The notes below the pieces were generated by a model that made no database searches, was not told the origin of the DNA, and saw only the letters and a list, made by a program, of their open reading frames with translations. From Pyrinomonadaceae bacterium (GTDB lineage Bacteria; Acidobacteriota; Blastocatellia; Pyrinomonadales; Pyrinomonadaceae): a stretch of DNA of 64,000 bases. Below, in pieces: positions 40,941 through 50,631 of the stretch (its first letter is position 1; the number at the start of each line of letters is the position of its first letter). The position numbers and the translations under genes are program-made. The stretch is taken from contig JAJQRF010000008.1 of assembly GCA_021228405.1 (NCBI GenBank), positions 124,001-188,000 on the forward strand, given 5' to 3'.

Positions 40941-42416
40941 ATGAAACAATCAAGACGCGACTTTTTGAAGAAATCAGGCTGTGCCTTGGGAATGGTGACG
41001 CTGGCGACGCAGTTCGAGCATTTCGGAATGATGAGCGCATTGGCGCAAAAGACCATCGATGCCGAAAATCTCGGCGGCGACAATTACAAAGCCCTCGTCG
41101 TCGTTTTTCTGGCGGGCGGAAACGACGGCAACAACACCGTGATTCCGAACCATTCGAGCACGACGCTCTCGAACTACGCGACCTACAGCGCGGCACGTTC
41201 CGCGCAGGGTTTGGCATTGCCCCAGGCATCGCTTTTGCCGATCACGGTTCCGCGCATGGGCGGACTGGATTACGGTCTGCATCCCGCGCTCGGAACGGTC
41301 GCGAACGGAGTCAATAACGGGATTCACGAGCTTTGGGCACAGCAGAAAATGGCGATCGTGCCGAACTGCGGAACGCTCGTGCGACCGACCACGAAAACGC
41401 AGTATCAGACGGCTTCGCATCCGAAACCGTATCAGCTTTATTCGCACTCCGATCAGGTCGAACAGGCGCAAGCCGGACGTTCGGGAACGCCTTCGATCAC
41501 GGGTTGGGGCGGAAAACTGGCAGATAAACTGCATCTCGGAAGTAATCCGACCGGGTTGCTCCCGATGGTGACATCGATTTCTGGCGCACAGCTTTTCACG
41601 ACGGGACAGAATTTTCTGCCGCTGGCGATCAACGACTCGAACACTTCACTCAGCAACGTTCTGAACCCGCAGGGATTCGGCACGTCGGCAACACAGGTTG
41701 CGCGGCTGAACGCCTTTAACCAGCTTCGGACGCAAGACCTCAGTTCAAACTACGTCGCGGCGGCGAGCCACGTCACCGATCTGGCGATTCAGGCAAACTC
41801 GGCTTTGGCGACGTTTCAGGAAGTGACCGTAACGTTCCCGAACACGAGCATCGGACGGCAATTGAAACAAGTTGCGCGTCTGGTTAAAAAGCGGCTCGAC
41901 CTGAATGTTAACCGGCAGGTTTTTTACTGTCAGATCGGCGGATTCGACACGCACAACGGGCAACTGAACACGCAAGCGACACAGCTTTCGCAGTTCAGTC
42001 AGGCGGCGCGGGCTTTTTATGATGAAATGGTCGCGCAAGGCGTGCAGAATAACGTGACGCTGTTCACGATGTCCGATTTCGGGCGCACGTTCAATCCGGC
42101 GGGAACGGGCACGGGCGTGGTCGGTTCGGATCACGCGTGGGGCAATCATCTGTTCGTCATCGGCGGTTCGGTTTTGGGCGGCGATTTCTACGGGGTCAAC
42201 ACCTCGAACGGCACACCGTTCCCGACATTAACGTTCGGAGGCATCGACGACGCGGACAGCGGAACGAGCGCGCGCGGACGATGGATTCCGACAACGGCGG
42301 TCGATCAATACGCGGCGACACTGGCAAACTGGTTCGGACTGCAAGCGGCGGACGTGCCTTATGTTTTCCCGAATCTCGCCAACTTCCCGACGAGCAATTT
42401 AGGGTTTATGAGTTAA
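40941..42416 (+). CDS. DUF1501 Tat-exported protein
   Basis: 491 aa with a Tat motif RRDFLKKSG and cleavage near ALAQ. The family, with an alkaline phosphatase/sulfatase-like fold, is recognised by VVFLAGGNDGNNT, GGFDTHNGQL and MSDFGRTFNPAGT followed by GSDHAWGNH. It follows the DUF1800 gene with a 5-nt gap and is surely cotranscribed. It may act on an exported sulfated or phosphorylated substrate, but this is unproven for the family. Confidence 0.92.
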   Translation: MKQSRRDFLKKSGCALGMVTLATQFEHFGMMSALAQKTIDAENLGGDNYKALVVVFLAGGNDGNNTVIPNHSSTTLSNYATYSAARSAQGLALPQASLLPITVPRMGGLDYGLHPALGTVANGVNNGIHELWAQQKMAIVPNCGTLVRPTTKTQYQTASHPKPYQLYSHSDQVEQAQAGRSGTPSITGWGGKLADKLHLGSNPTGLLPMVTSISGAQLFTTGQNFLPLAINDSNTSLSNVLNPQGFGTSATQVARLNAFNQLRTQDLSSNYVAAASHVTDLAIQANSALATFQEVTVTFPNTSIGRQLKQVARLVKKRLDLNVNRQVFYCQIGGFDTHNGQLNTQATQLSQFSQAARAFYDEMVAQGVQNNVTLFTMSDFGRTFNPAGTGTGVVGSDHAWGNHLFVIGGSVLGGDFYGVNTSNGTPFPTLTFGGIDDADSGTSARGRWIPTTAVDQYAATLANWFGLQAADVPYVFPNLANFPTSNLGFMS

Positions 42417-42432
42417 ACCGAAATTCGTAAAC

Positions 42433-42508
42433 AAAAGTTCAGAGTCCCTTCTTTAGAAGGCTTTTCGTTCAGCGATCAGCCGCCTGAAGGCGGGACTCTA
42501 AACTTTTC
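42433..42508. repeat. Dispersed hairpin element, copy 2
   Basis: Left arm AAAAGTTCAGAGTCCC (42433-42448) and right arm ending GGGACTCTAAACTTTT. The inner right arm GCCGCCTGAAGGCGGG is identical to copy 1, but the inner left arm is diverged (TTCTTTAGAAGGC), so the stem is broken in the middle. The loop again holds TTCAGCGA. Confidence 0.7.
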
Positions 42509-42569
42509 GTAACAAACGAACTTCTGCTTCTTGAACTTTTGGACGGCTGAAAATAAACTTTAAGCAGTT

Positions 42570-43256
42570 GTGAATTTACCGAACTATCTGACAGTTGCAA
42601 GAATCGTGATCGTGCCGCTTTTGGTGGTCGTTTTGCTTACGCCGGTCGCAGATCAATGGTTCGGTATCAGCGGTTACGCGCTCGCCATTATAATTTTTCT
42701 GATCGCATCGCTGACGGACATTCTCGACGGGCATCTTGCACGGCGCAGAAACCAGGTTTCCAATCTCGGCAAATTGCTCGACCCGATCGCGGACAAACTG
42801 CTCGTTTCCGCCGCCTTGATCGTGCTGGTCGAAAAGCATCTCGCGCCGGCGTGGTCGGTCGTCATCATTCTCGGCAGGGAGTTTATTATTACGGGTTTGC
42901 GTTCGGTCGCGGCGGCGGACGGCATCGTGATTCAGGCGCAGACGAGCGGAAAAATTAAAATGTGGGCGCAATGCGTCGCCATCGTCGCTCTGCTCGTCGC
43001 GGGTGCAAACGGCAATCCGCCCGTTTCCAATTTCGGCTGGAGTTTGCCGACATTCCGCTTCTGGGAAGTCGCCGAAGTCCAGACCGCCTTTTCAAATCTC
43101 GCTTCATTTGCCCTGACCACCAATGACTGGAAGGTTTTCGGCTATCTCGTCGGGCGCGGCGGTTTGTGGGTTGCCGTGCTGACCGCCATCTGGTCAATGT
43201 GGGATTACTTCCGCTATTTCATCTCCGAAAACAGCCGCAAACGCGAAGCTAACTGA
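42570..43256 (+). CDS. pgsA: CDP-diacylglycerol--glycerol-3-phosphate 3-phosphatidyltransferase
   Basis: 228 aa from a GTG start. The CDP-alcohol phosphotransferase signature is complete: the pattern D-x2-DG-x2-AR-x8-G-x3-D-x3-D is met by DILDGHLARRRNQVSNLG followed by KLLDPIADK. It makes phosphatidylglycerol phosphate from CDP-diacylglycerol in the inner membrane. About five to six membrane helices are visible. There is an insertion of ~35 residues between the fourth and fifth helices (GNPPVSNFGWSLPTFRFWE). Confidence 0.92.
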   Translation: MNLPNYLTVARIVIVPLLVVVLLTPVADQWFGISGYALAIIIFLIASLTDILDGHLARRRNQVSNLGKLLDPIADKLLVSAALIVLVEKHLAPAWSVVIILGREFIITGLRSVAAADGIVIQAQTSGKIKMWAQCVAIVALLVAGANGNPPVSNFGWSLPTFRFWEVAEVQTAFSNLASFALTTNDWKVFGYLVGRGGLWVAVLTAIWSMWDYFRYFISENSRKREAN

Positions 43257-43340
43257 AGTCAAAAGCACGTTTTTAAGAAAAATCGTTTTTGATTCGTGTC
43301 GATTCGCGGTCAAATTTATATTCCGGATTTACATTTTCTT

Positions 43341-45629
43341 TCATTTGAAATTTTTGATTAGCAAGGCGTTGCGAATCTGTTCCCCGCGAGCCAGATATAA
43401 GGTCTTTCCGTCGTCTGCAAAAGCGTGAAAATAGATCGAACCGCTGTTGAATTTTGTAAGTCGACGCGGCGGACTGCCGTCGAGCGGTTGTTGCCAGAGA
43501 TTCAGGACATCTTTATCGTCCGCAACGGGATAAACAAGAGATTTGCCGTCGGGCATCCATTTTGCGCCCGTGTAAAATGCGCCCGGCTTGAGGGCTTCGA
43601 GAGTTTTAAGCAATTCGCCGTTCTGCGCCGAATAAATCTTGAGTTTATTGTTTTCGACGAGCGAAATTAATTTGCCGTCGGGAGAAAGATTCGGAGTTTC
43701 GCCATTCACATCGCAAATGACGACCGTTTCGCTTCCGTCGATCGAAGTTTTCCGCAGTTGCTTCTTCCGGTTTTCACCATCGAAAACATCGCTGACATAA
43801 AAGACCCATCGGCTGTCCGGCGAAACGGTCGAATCAACTTCAGTGCTTTTACCGTCGGTCAGCTGTTTCAGATTTCCGCCTGCGTAATCTATCCGGTAAA
43901 GATGGCTTAAACCGTCTTTTTGGGCGGCGAAGATAAAATATTTTCCGTCCGGCGTGGCGCGAAGTTCTTCCAGAAACGAAAATTCGTTAAAGACTTGCCT
44001 TCGCTCACTTCCGTCTGCATTCATCGTCCAAATACCGAGATTTTCACCGTTTCGGCTGATAAAACCAAGGCGTTCGCCGGGCACAGGCGCGATGCCGCCG
44101 CGACCGTCCGCTTGCCCGTTTGTCAGACGAACTTCGGAATTTGATAAATCGGCAGTTGAGGTTTTGTAAATTTGCGAATGGCGATTGACCGAAACCGCGA
44201 TCAGCGCGTTATCGTTCGTTGTCGTCATTGTTTCCGAATCATAAAGGTTTCCGCCGTTCGTAATTCGCTTGGATTCGCCGTTTGCGGTCGAAAGATAATA
44301 AACCTGATCGCGGTAAACGGAAAGACCTTCACCTGCACGCGTTCCGATAAAAACCAAGCCTTCGCCATCGCGCGTCCAATCCATACGAAAACAATTTTCC
44401 CATTTTTCACGCGACAAAGTTCTTGTTTCCCCGGATTGAACGTCAACGCCGAGAATCGAATATCTGCCGGATTGGGCTTCCTCGATTTGGTCTATTTCGC
44501 TGAAAGCGACCGCTTTTCCGTCAGGCGACCACGTGCCGCCGTTAGCTAGAGTTTTTTTCGCATCAGGTTTGTATAAAATTCTTTCGCGACTGCCGTCTGC
44601 CGAGGCAATTATCAAAAATGACGCGCGCGATTCCTCGGAATATCTGGCGAAAACCATCTCCGAACCGTCCGGCGAAAATGATACGGGCGTGACGATGTCT
44701 TTCAAAACTTCGCTCATCTTGCCGCCGAGCGTCGGAACGCGGTAAAGCGTTCCGTGCAGGTTGTCGCCTTCAACCCCGACAAAATAAATAAATTCCCCGT
44801 TTGGCGAAAATGTGCTTCCGGTGACCAGATTTTCCGTCGGCGGAATAATTTCGAGGCGGCTCGGCTGTCCGGTTTGCTGTAAATAAAGATGATATTTTTT
44901 ATCCTTAAACTCGAAATAAGTAAAATATTTGCCGTCTCGCGAAATATTCGCCGAATAAATGCCGCTGTTATCGGTCAAATTTATGACCGACATTTCCTTG
45001 AATTTCGCAGGAGAATTTTCAGCAGTTCCCGAAAATCTCTGGTAATAAACGAAAAACAGCGTTCCAAAGATCAAAGTGCCGATAAAAGCGGCGAGCATAA
45101 AACGTGCGTTCGTGCGGCGGTGAGATTTTGAACTCGAATTTGCAGACGATATGAAGACTTCCAAATCGTTTTTCCAGAAAGATTCCTTTTCAAAAACAGG
45201 AGCGTTGAAATCGTTCCTTTCCTTATCCCCGGCGTTTTTTTGAAATTCTCTGGTAACTTCACCGACCGGATTAAAGCGATAACCCCGGCGGCGAAGAGTT
45301 TCGATATACGGCTTGCCGTCTGCGCGGTTTCCGAAAGTTTTTCTTAAGATGTGCAGATAATGCGCGAGATTCGATTCTTCAACGATCGTGTCCGTCCAGA
45401 TTTCGCGGATCAAATCCTCTTTTCCGACGATCTCACCGGATTTTGCGATTAAAGCCCCGAGCGTTTCGACGGCTTTCGGCGGCAATGAAAGTTCTTCACC
45501 ATCGCGGTAAAGCATCTTTCGGGAAACATCAAGGCGATAGTTCTCGAACAGAAAAAACGTTTTTTCACAGTCGTTTAGCACATTAAAGTTAAATTCAGAA
45601 TAAATTAAACCTAAATTCGGTGACATCAT
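43341..45629 (-). CDS. Winged-helix DNA-binding membrane protein with TolB-like beta-propeller
   Basis: 762 aa. Residues ~25-120 are an OmpR/CadC-type winged helix (ALIAKSGEIVGKEDLIREIW, YIETLRRRGYRF). A single membrane helix follows (~172-192, FMLAAFIGTLIFGTLFFVYY), then a six- to seven-bladed TolB/WD40-type propeller with repeats such as FSPDGSEMVFARY, WSPDGKAVAFSE and SPDSRWVFYVSD. The layout suggests a one-component membrane sensor whose periplasmic propeller controls a cytosolic DNA-binding domain, as in CadC. Such fusions are abundant in Blastocatellia. Confidence 0.9.
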   Translation of the reverse strand: MMSPNLGLIYSEFNFNVLNDCEKTFFLFENYRLDVSRKMLYRDGEELSLPPKAVETLGALIAKSGEIVGKEDLIREIWTDTIVEESNLAHYLHILRKTFGNRADGKPYIETLRRRGYRFNPVGEVTREFQKNAGDKERNDFNAPVFEKESFWKNDLEVFISSANSSSKSHRRTNARFMLAAFIGTLIFGTLFFVYYQRFSGTAENSPAKFKEMSVINLTDNSGIYSANISRDGKYFTYFEFKDKKYHLYLQQTGQPSRLEIIPPTENLVTGSTFSPNGEFIYFVGVEGDNLHGTLYRVPTLGGKMSEVLKDIVTPVSFSPDGSEMVFARYSEESRASFLIIASADGSRERILYKPDAKKTLANGGTWSPDGKAVAFSEIDQIEEAQSGRYSILGVDVQSGETRTLSREKWENCFRMDWTRDGEGLVFIGTRAGEGLSVYRDQVYYLSTANGESKRITNGGNLYDSETMTTTNDNALIAVSVNRHSQIYKTSTADLSNSEVRLTNGQADGRGGIAPVPGERLGFISRNGENLGIWTMNADGSERRQVFNEFSFLEELRATPDGKYFIFAAQKDGLSHLYRIDYAGGNLKQLTDGKSTEVDSTVSPDSRWVFYVSDVFDGENRKKQLRKTSIDGSETVVICDVNGETPNLSPDGKLISLVENNKLKIYSAQNGELLKTLEALKPGAFYTGAKWMPDGKSLVYPVADDKDVLNLWQQPLDGSPPRRLTKFNSGSIYFHAFADDGKTLYLARGEQIRNALLIKNFK

Positions 45630-45815
45630 CCACGCCTCTCTTTTATGATTCGCTCTGAAGCGGAAAATCCATAATAAAAAGCCGTTGTCGGATTGTTTAG
45701 AAAGTGACGAAAACAGTCTAGCTCAAATCCTTTCATTTGAAAAGATTTTCAGGCAAGGTGAGTTTTCCGTTTCGCTCCCAACCCGAATTTACATTAACCC
45801 GAACGAAAAAAATAA

Positions 45816-46715
45816 ATGAAGAAATTGATCCTGGCTTTAATGCTTTTTCCGTTTTCGATGCTTTCCGGTCAGCAACAAAGTGTGTCAAAAATGGCGGATA
45901 AAACAAAGCCGACCGAAGAAATGATTCGCAATCTCGATGATGAGGAACGGCGCGCCGCGCTCGATAGAAACGTATCCGCACTCGAACGCCTCTGGTCGGA
46001 AGATTTCACGGTCAACGCGCCGAACAATGCCGTTTCGACCGGCAAAAAAGCGGTTATGGAAACTTTTATCAAAAGCGGCATCATTAACTTTTCATCTTAC
46101 GAGCGCAAAATCGAATTCATCCGCATCGACGGAAACTATGCGTTCGTTTTCGGACTCGAAATCCTGATTCCGAAAACGGACGCGCCGAGTGCCGGACTCG
46201 TCGCCGGACAAACCGTCAATCGCCGCTACACGAACATCTGGAAAAACGAAAAGGGCAGATGGCGGCTTTTCGCGCGTCACGCCAACGTCATTCCGCAAAC
46301 TTCAAACCAAAGACAAATGCCGAAAGAGCAAAGCACTAAATCAACCGATAATTCGTTTTTCAGTTTGGCAACCGCCAAATGGAGCGAGCCTTACGAAGGT
46401 CCGCCCGGTTTTCCGAAGGGCGCGCAGAGAGCGACCGTGAGCACGGATGCGGCAACAGGCGGCGAAACTTATTATGCAAGATTTCCCGCCGGTTCACGTT
46501 TTGAACTGCACTGGCACGCGCACGCCGAATATGCCGTCGTTCTGCGCGGAAAAGTCACACATTTTCTGGGCGATCAAGTTCAATCATTAAACGTCGGCGA
46601 TTACGTCATTATTCCCGCTCAAACTAATCACGGCTGGCAGGTCGCGCCCGGTGAAGATGCCTTTTTGCTGATTAGACGCGACGGTGCGGCAGATTTTAAT
46701 TTCATCGGCAAATAA
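45816..46715 (+). CDS. Exported SnoaL/DUF4440 plus cupin two-domain protein
   Basis: 299 aa with a signal peptide (MKKLILALMLFPFSMLSGQ). Residues ~30-165 form an NTF2-like DUF4440 domain (RNVSALERLWSEDFTVNAP, GRWRLFARHANVI). Residues ~185-295 form a cupin with the metal-site motif HWHAHAEYAVVLRG and the second-half NHGWQV. Fusion of the two is uncommon but plausible. Substrate unknown. It is followed after 16 nt by another NTF2-like gene. Confidence 0.8.
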   Translation: MKKLILALMLFPFSMLSGQQQSVSKMADKTKPTEEMIRNLDDEERRAALDRNVSALERLWSEDFTVNAPNNAVSTGKKAVMETFIKSGIINFSSYERKIEFIRIDGNYAFVFGLEILIPKTDAPSAGLVAGQTVNRRYTNIWKNEKGRWRLFARHANVIPQTSNQRQMPKEQSTKSTDNSFFSLATAKWSEPYEGPPGFPKGAQRATVSTDAATGGETYYARFPAGSRFELHWHAHAEYAVVLRGKVTHFLGDQVQSLNVGDYVIIPAQTNHGWQVAPGEDAFLLIRRDGAADFNFIGK

Positions 46716-46731
46716 TGAAACAAGCAAATTT

Positions 46732-47184
46732 ATGAAGAAAATAGCAATTCTATTTTTATGTGTTTCCGTGCTGGCGGCGTGTCAGCAAAATACGAATTCC
46801 GAAACCGAAGTCAGACAGGTAATCGAAAAATATTTTGAAGCCTTTAACACGCATAGTTTGGCGGCGAATGACGAAATTACTACCGAAGATTGGTATCACA
46901 TCAACCCGTCCGGCGGTTGGAATAAAGGACGCGCCGAAACTGTGAAGTTGTTGCGCGAGGTTCATTCGACATTTCTCAAAGACGTAAAAATGAAGCTTGA
47001 AGATTTGGACATCCGCTTTGCCTCGCCCGAGGTCGCCGTCGTCACCGTCACCAACAGCATTGATAACTACGTTTTGCCGAATGGTGAAAAACACGAAAAC
47101 GAACGGCAGATCAAAACCATCGTCGTCGTCAAACGCGGCGGCAGGTGGCGGATAATTCAGGATCAAAACACGATCATCAAATAA
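46732..47184 (+). CDS. NTF2-like (SnoaL/DUF4440) lipoprotein
   Basis: 150 aa from ATG 46732; the frame upstream overlaps the preceding gene and is not used. Lipoprotein signal with lipobox LAAC (MKKIAILFLCVSVLAAC). The mature part is a single NTF2-like domain (VRQVIEKYFEAFNTHS and RWRIIQDQNT). Adjacent to and partly related to the N-terminal domain of the previous protein, so probably one operon. Confidence 0.78.
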   Translation: MKKIAILFLCVSVLAACQQNTNSETEVRQVIEKYFEAFNTHSLAANDEITTEDWYHINPSGGWNKGRAETVKLLREVHSTFLKDVKMKLEDLDIRFASPEVAVVTVTNSIDNYVLPNGEKHENERQIKTIVVVKRGGRWRIIQDQNTIIK

Positions 47185-47217
47185 TTTGACTTTATTTTTT
47201 AACAGGAGAAAAGCAAA

Positions 47218-49245
47218 ATGCCGAAGTCGGAAAAGTCTTTCAAAATTAGAAATTTACAGGTTTTATACTGGCTGATCTTTGCTTTGTGTTTCGGTGCGTT
47301 TGCTTTTCATCTGGTTTACCAGGCGGTCAAAACGAGCGCGACCGTTGACGAGCCGGCGCATATTTTGGCGGGACATCGGCACTTGCAATGCGGCGATTTC
47401 GGCATCAATCCCGAGCACCCGCCGATGCTCAAGATGGTTTCGGCTTTGCCGCTCGCATTTCAGAATTGGAAGGAACCGCCGTTTGAATGCGGTTCGCGGT
47501 TGACGACGAAGGTCGAACTTTTTTTATACGGACCGAAATTCGTCGTGCAGAACGGAATCGATAAAACGGTCATCCCGACGCGCCTGGCGGCATCTGTTTT
47601 CGGCATTTTGCTGGCGGTCTTTCTGTTCATCGCCGTTTGGAAAATGTTCGGGCAATTAGAGGCGTTGACGGCACTTGCGATCTTCGCTTTCGAGCCGAAT
47701 CTGATCGCCAATACGCCGATGGTGACGACCGATCTGGTCATTTCGGCAACCTCTTTCGCGGCGGTCGTCGCCATTTATTATTTTTGTCAAAAGCCTTCCG
47801 CGCCGAGGTTCGGTCTGGCAGGACTCGCGTTCGGTTTGATGCTCGCGTCGAAACATACGGCGGTCGTCTTTATCCCGATCCTTTTCGGGTTGATGATTGC
47901 CGACAGCTTGATTTACCGAGGCGAAGAAGAGTCTTTCACGAAAATGTTTCTGCGGCAGACCTTTAATTTCACAGGAATATTTCTGATCGGGTTGCTGATT
48001 CTGTGGGCATTTTACGGTTTTCGTTACCGTGCTATTCCGAATGCCGACGCGCCGACCGTGACGGTCGCGGAATACATCGCCGCCAACGGTCGTCCTGAAA
48101 TGCTCGGTTCGATCCCGGCAAAGCTCGCCGGACTCGGCGCGAAAACGCATATTTTCCCCGAATCGTATATGCTCGGCGTGGCGGATGTCGTCGCTTCGGG
48201 CAGTCGCAATATGTTTCTTTTCGACCGCGGTTATCCGACCGGAAAATGGTTTTATTTCCCGATCTCTTTTTCAATCAAATCGAGCGTTGCACTGCTCATT
48301 CTGTTGCCGCTCGGTTTCCGGTCTGCGTTCGCCAATCGCGAACGGCGACGCGAAATGATTTTTATACTCGTTCCGCCGTTGCTCTATTTTGCGGTCGCGC
48401 TGACCTCGCAATTAAACATCGGCGTGCGGCATATTTTGCCGGTTTATCCTTTTTTTATCGTTGCGGCGGCGGTCGGGGCAGTGTTTTCGGCGCGAAAGGT
48501 TTACGTTTTTCGTTACCTTTTGATAGTTTTGCTTTGTTATCACGCTTTTTCGACTTCAAAAATTGCGCCGGATTATCTGGCGTTTGCTAACGATTTTTGG
48601 GGCGGAACTTCGCAAAACTACAAGAATTTTCGCGATCCGAGCCTCGACAACGGGCAAAACTTAAAGTTTATGAAGGAATACGTCGAGCGCAACAAGATTG
48701 CGGATTGCTGGACGGCAGGTTCAAATAATATCGCGATCATCCGCGCCGCACAGCCGTGCCGCGTGATGCCCGGAAGTTTTCCCTTGAGCGTTTCGGACGA
48801 ACCGCAGGAAGTAATTCCGCCCGTCATCGAAGGCACGGTTTTACTGGCGGCGATCAGTATGCCGCCGCGCGGTGGAGCCGAATACGCGCCGATTATGCAA
48901 ACCGAACCGATTGACCGCATCGCCAACGGCGTTTTCGTCTATCGAGGGCGTTTTGCAATCCCGCTTGCTTCGGCGTTAAGTCACGTCGAACGCACTAACC
49001 AGTTGATGCTCTCAAACCGTTTTGCAGAAGCCCTTGCCGATGCTCAAAAGGCGGTCGAGCTTGCGCCGGACGATGCCCGCACGCATTTCGCTTTAGGCTC
49101 GGCTTTCGCCCGTAACGGTCAGAGCGAAGCCGCGAATGCCGAATTTCAGAAAACAATCGAAATCGGCAAAACAAACCCGGGACTTTTTCGGCGTTTTGAA
49201 GTTTCAGCCGAGCAGGAAATCAAGCGGCTTCACGAAAATCAATAG
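47218..49245 (+). CDS. GT-C-type glycosyltransferase (PMT/ArnT-like) with C-terminal TPR
   Basis: 675 aa with AGGAGA before the ATG. The N-terminal helix is followed by TVDEPAHILAG, whose acidic pair fits the first-loop catalytic site of GT39/GT83-type enzymes that use lipid-linked sugars. About ten membrane helices follow up to residue ~450, then a periplasmic domain. The last ~85 residues are TPR-like (SNRFAEALADAQKAVELAPD). It is likely to glycosylate exported proteins or lipids. The acceptor is unknown. Confidence 0.8.
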   Translation: MPKSEKSFKIRNLQVLYWLIFALCFGAFAFHLVYQAVKTSATVDEPAHILAGHRHLQCGDFGINPEHPPMLKMVSALPLAFQNWKEPPFECGSRLTTKVELFLYGPKFVVQNGIDKTVIPTRLAASVFGILLAVFLFIAVWKMFGQLEALTALAIFAFEPNLIANTPMVTTDLVISATSFAAVVAIYYFCQKPSAPRFGLAGLAFGLMLASKHTAVVFIPILFGLMIADSLIYRGEEESFTKMFLRQTFNFTGIFLIGLLILWAFYGFRYRAIPNADAPTVTVAEYIAANGRPEMLGSIPAKLAGLGAKTHIFPESYMLGVADVVASGSRNMFLFDRGYPTGKWFYFPISFSIKSSVALLILLPLGFRSAFANRERRREMIFILVPPLLYFAVALTSQLNIGVRHILPVYPFFIVAAAVGAVFSARKVYVFRYLLIVLLCYHAFSTSKIAPDYLAFANDFWGGTSQNYKNFRDPSLDNGQNLKFMKEYVERNKIADCWTAGSNNIAIIRAAQPCRVMPGSFPLSVSDEPQEVIPPVIEGTVLLAAISMPPRGGAEYAPIMQTEPIDRIANGVFVYRGRFAIPLASALSHVERTNQLMLSNRFAEALADAQKAVELAPDDARTHFALGSAFARNGQSEAANAEFQKTIEIGKTNPGLFRRFEVSAEQEIKRLHENQ

Positions 49246-49313
49246 AATAGTTTAAGCTCCTGCTCAATCAGTTGACGGTTGGCGGGCTGAATTTCCATAG
49301 ATTTTAATAATAT

Positions 49314-49334
49314 AAAAAAGGTGACACCTTTTTT
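49314..49334. terminator. Bidirectional terminator
   Basis: AAAAAAGGT-GAC-ACCTTTTTT (49314-49334) between the convergent genes ending at 49245 and 49340. The short stem has A and T runs at both ends. Confidence 0.7.
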
Positions 49335-49339
49335 TTCTT

Positions 49340-50542
49340 TTACCTTTGCAGGTTGCCGAATTTGTCGAGTTTGACGGTCGAACCGCCGTTCAGAGGCGTT
49401 GCGCTGACTTCGCAGGTCGGCGTGAGATTATAACGAAATCCCGCATCAACGCCGTCGCCCAAATCCTGACTGATAAGTCCGGTTCGGGTCAGATCGACAA
49501 GCGTTCCGCATTTCCCTGCTCCGACGGTCGCCTGATACGTCATCGCCGCGCCGTGTAACGTTTTCAGATTGCGCGCCGCTTTTTCATTGTCAGGCATCTG
49601 ATTCTCGAAAAACGTGTCGTTCGTTCCTGCATCCGTCCGCTCGAACGGGGCGTTTTCATTTAACGGCAGATCGTTCTTGTCTGCCATTTTCCCCTGTTTC
49701 GGCGCGGCGCGGATGATCTTATCCTCGGTCGAATAATAGAATGACCGCGAGCCGGTCGCGGAAGCTCCGACCGACTGCGTCGGAATCGCGTATATCTCAC
49801 AACCGTTCGACGGAAGGTTGGCAATCGTGTAGCGGTAGCCGAACTTTGTGCCGTTCGCAAAACTCGGATCGATCAGTCCTTTTGAAACGAGTTCGGGAAG
49901 ATCGGAACAGATCGAACTGTTTGCCAAAACATTTTCTTCCGCCTGTGCGATGGTTTTGATTCCCGAAATAGTGCCCGCTTCATTTGCCGCCCGCCGCGCC
50001 GCCAGCAGATTCGGAATCGCAATCGCCGCGATCATCGGCAACGCCAACAAGACCAAACCGTTCATTACCACGCCCGCAATCGCCATTCCCTTTCCACCGT
50101 AAAGACGCGGATATTTTTTGACCTTGACGAGTGCAACAATGCCCAGAATCAATCCGACCGGCGCGATCAAAATCCCGATCAGAAAGAGGGTCGTCATAAA
50201 CGCTACACAGCCCAAAACGAGCGAAGCGATTGCCAATCCCGATTTGAGATTCTGCGGCTGATACGCTTGTCGCGGATTCCCGTTTCTGAAATTATTCGCG
50301 TAATTGTTGCCGTAATTGCCGTGCGAAGTTTGATAGTTTTGCGGCGCAGTTTGAAAAGTCGGCGGCGCGGCGGTTTGCGGCTGAAAACCTTGATAGTTCG
50401 GCTGGGCTTGAACCGCTCCCTGAAAAGCCGGAACCTGACTCGCCGCCGCATCCTGGAGAGGAAGATCGCAACCGCACATCACACAATTCGAGGCATCCGC
50501 ACCATTGCCGATGCCGCAAGAAGGGCATTTGATGTTGCTCAT
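49340..50542 (-). CDS. Zinc-ribbon, DUF4190 and pilin-like composite membrane protein
   Basis: 400 aa from Met at 50542; the frame runs 28 codons further upstream. The N-terminus is a zinc ribbon (CPSCGIGNGADASNCVMCG). A Gln/Asn/Pro-rich linker follows, then two membrane helices of DUF4190 type (LAIASLVLGCVAFMTTLFL, GLILGIVALVKVKKYP). A third hydrophobic segment runs into AIPNLLAARRAANEAGTI, which strongly resembles the start of type IV pilin helices. Two DUF4190-following, pilin-like globular parts with paired cysteines end the protein. Function unknown. Confidence 0.75.
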   Translation of the reverse strand: MSNIKCPSCGIGNGADASNCVMCGCDLPLQDAAASQVPAFQGAVQAQPNYQGFQPQTAAPPTFQTAPQNYQTSHGNYGNNYANNFRNGNPRQAYQPQNLKSGLAIASLVLGCVAFMTTLFLIGILIAPVGLILGIVALVKVKKYPRLYGGKGMAIAGVVMNGLVLLALPMIAAIAIPNLLAARRAANEAGTISGIKTIAQAEENVLANSSICSDLPELVSKGLIDPSFANGTKFGYRYTIANLPSNGCEIYAIPTQSVGASATGSRSFYYSTEDKIIRAAPKQGKMADKNDLPLNENAPFERTDAGTNDTFFENQMPDNEKAARNLKTLHGAAMTYQATVGAGKCGTLVDLTRTGLISQDLGDGVDAGFRYNLTPTCEVSATPLNGGSTVKLDKFGNLQR

Positions 50543-50631
50543 ATTTTTTGAATCTGAGGGGGTTCCAAGAGAAAACGAAGTATCACCCGATCTTCCAATC
50601 CGGCAAAACTCCGTCTGACTGCTCACGAAAT

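Noticed and set aside
43257-43340. Terminator between pgsA and the propeller gene
   Set aside because: No convincing stem with a T-run was found in this gap.
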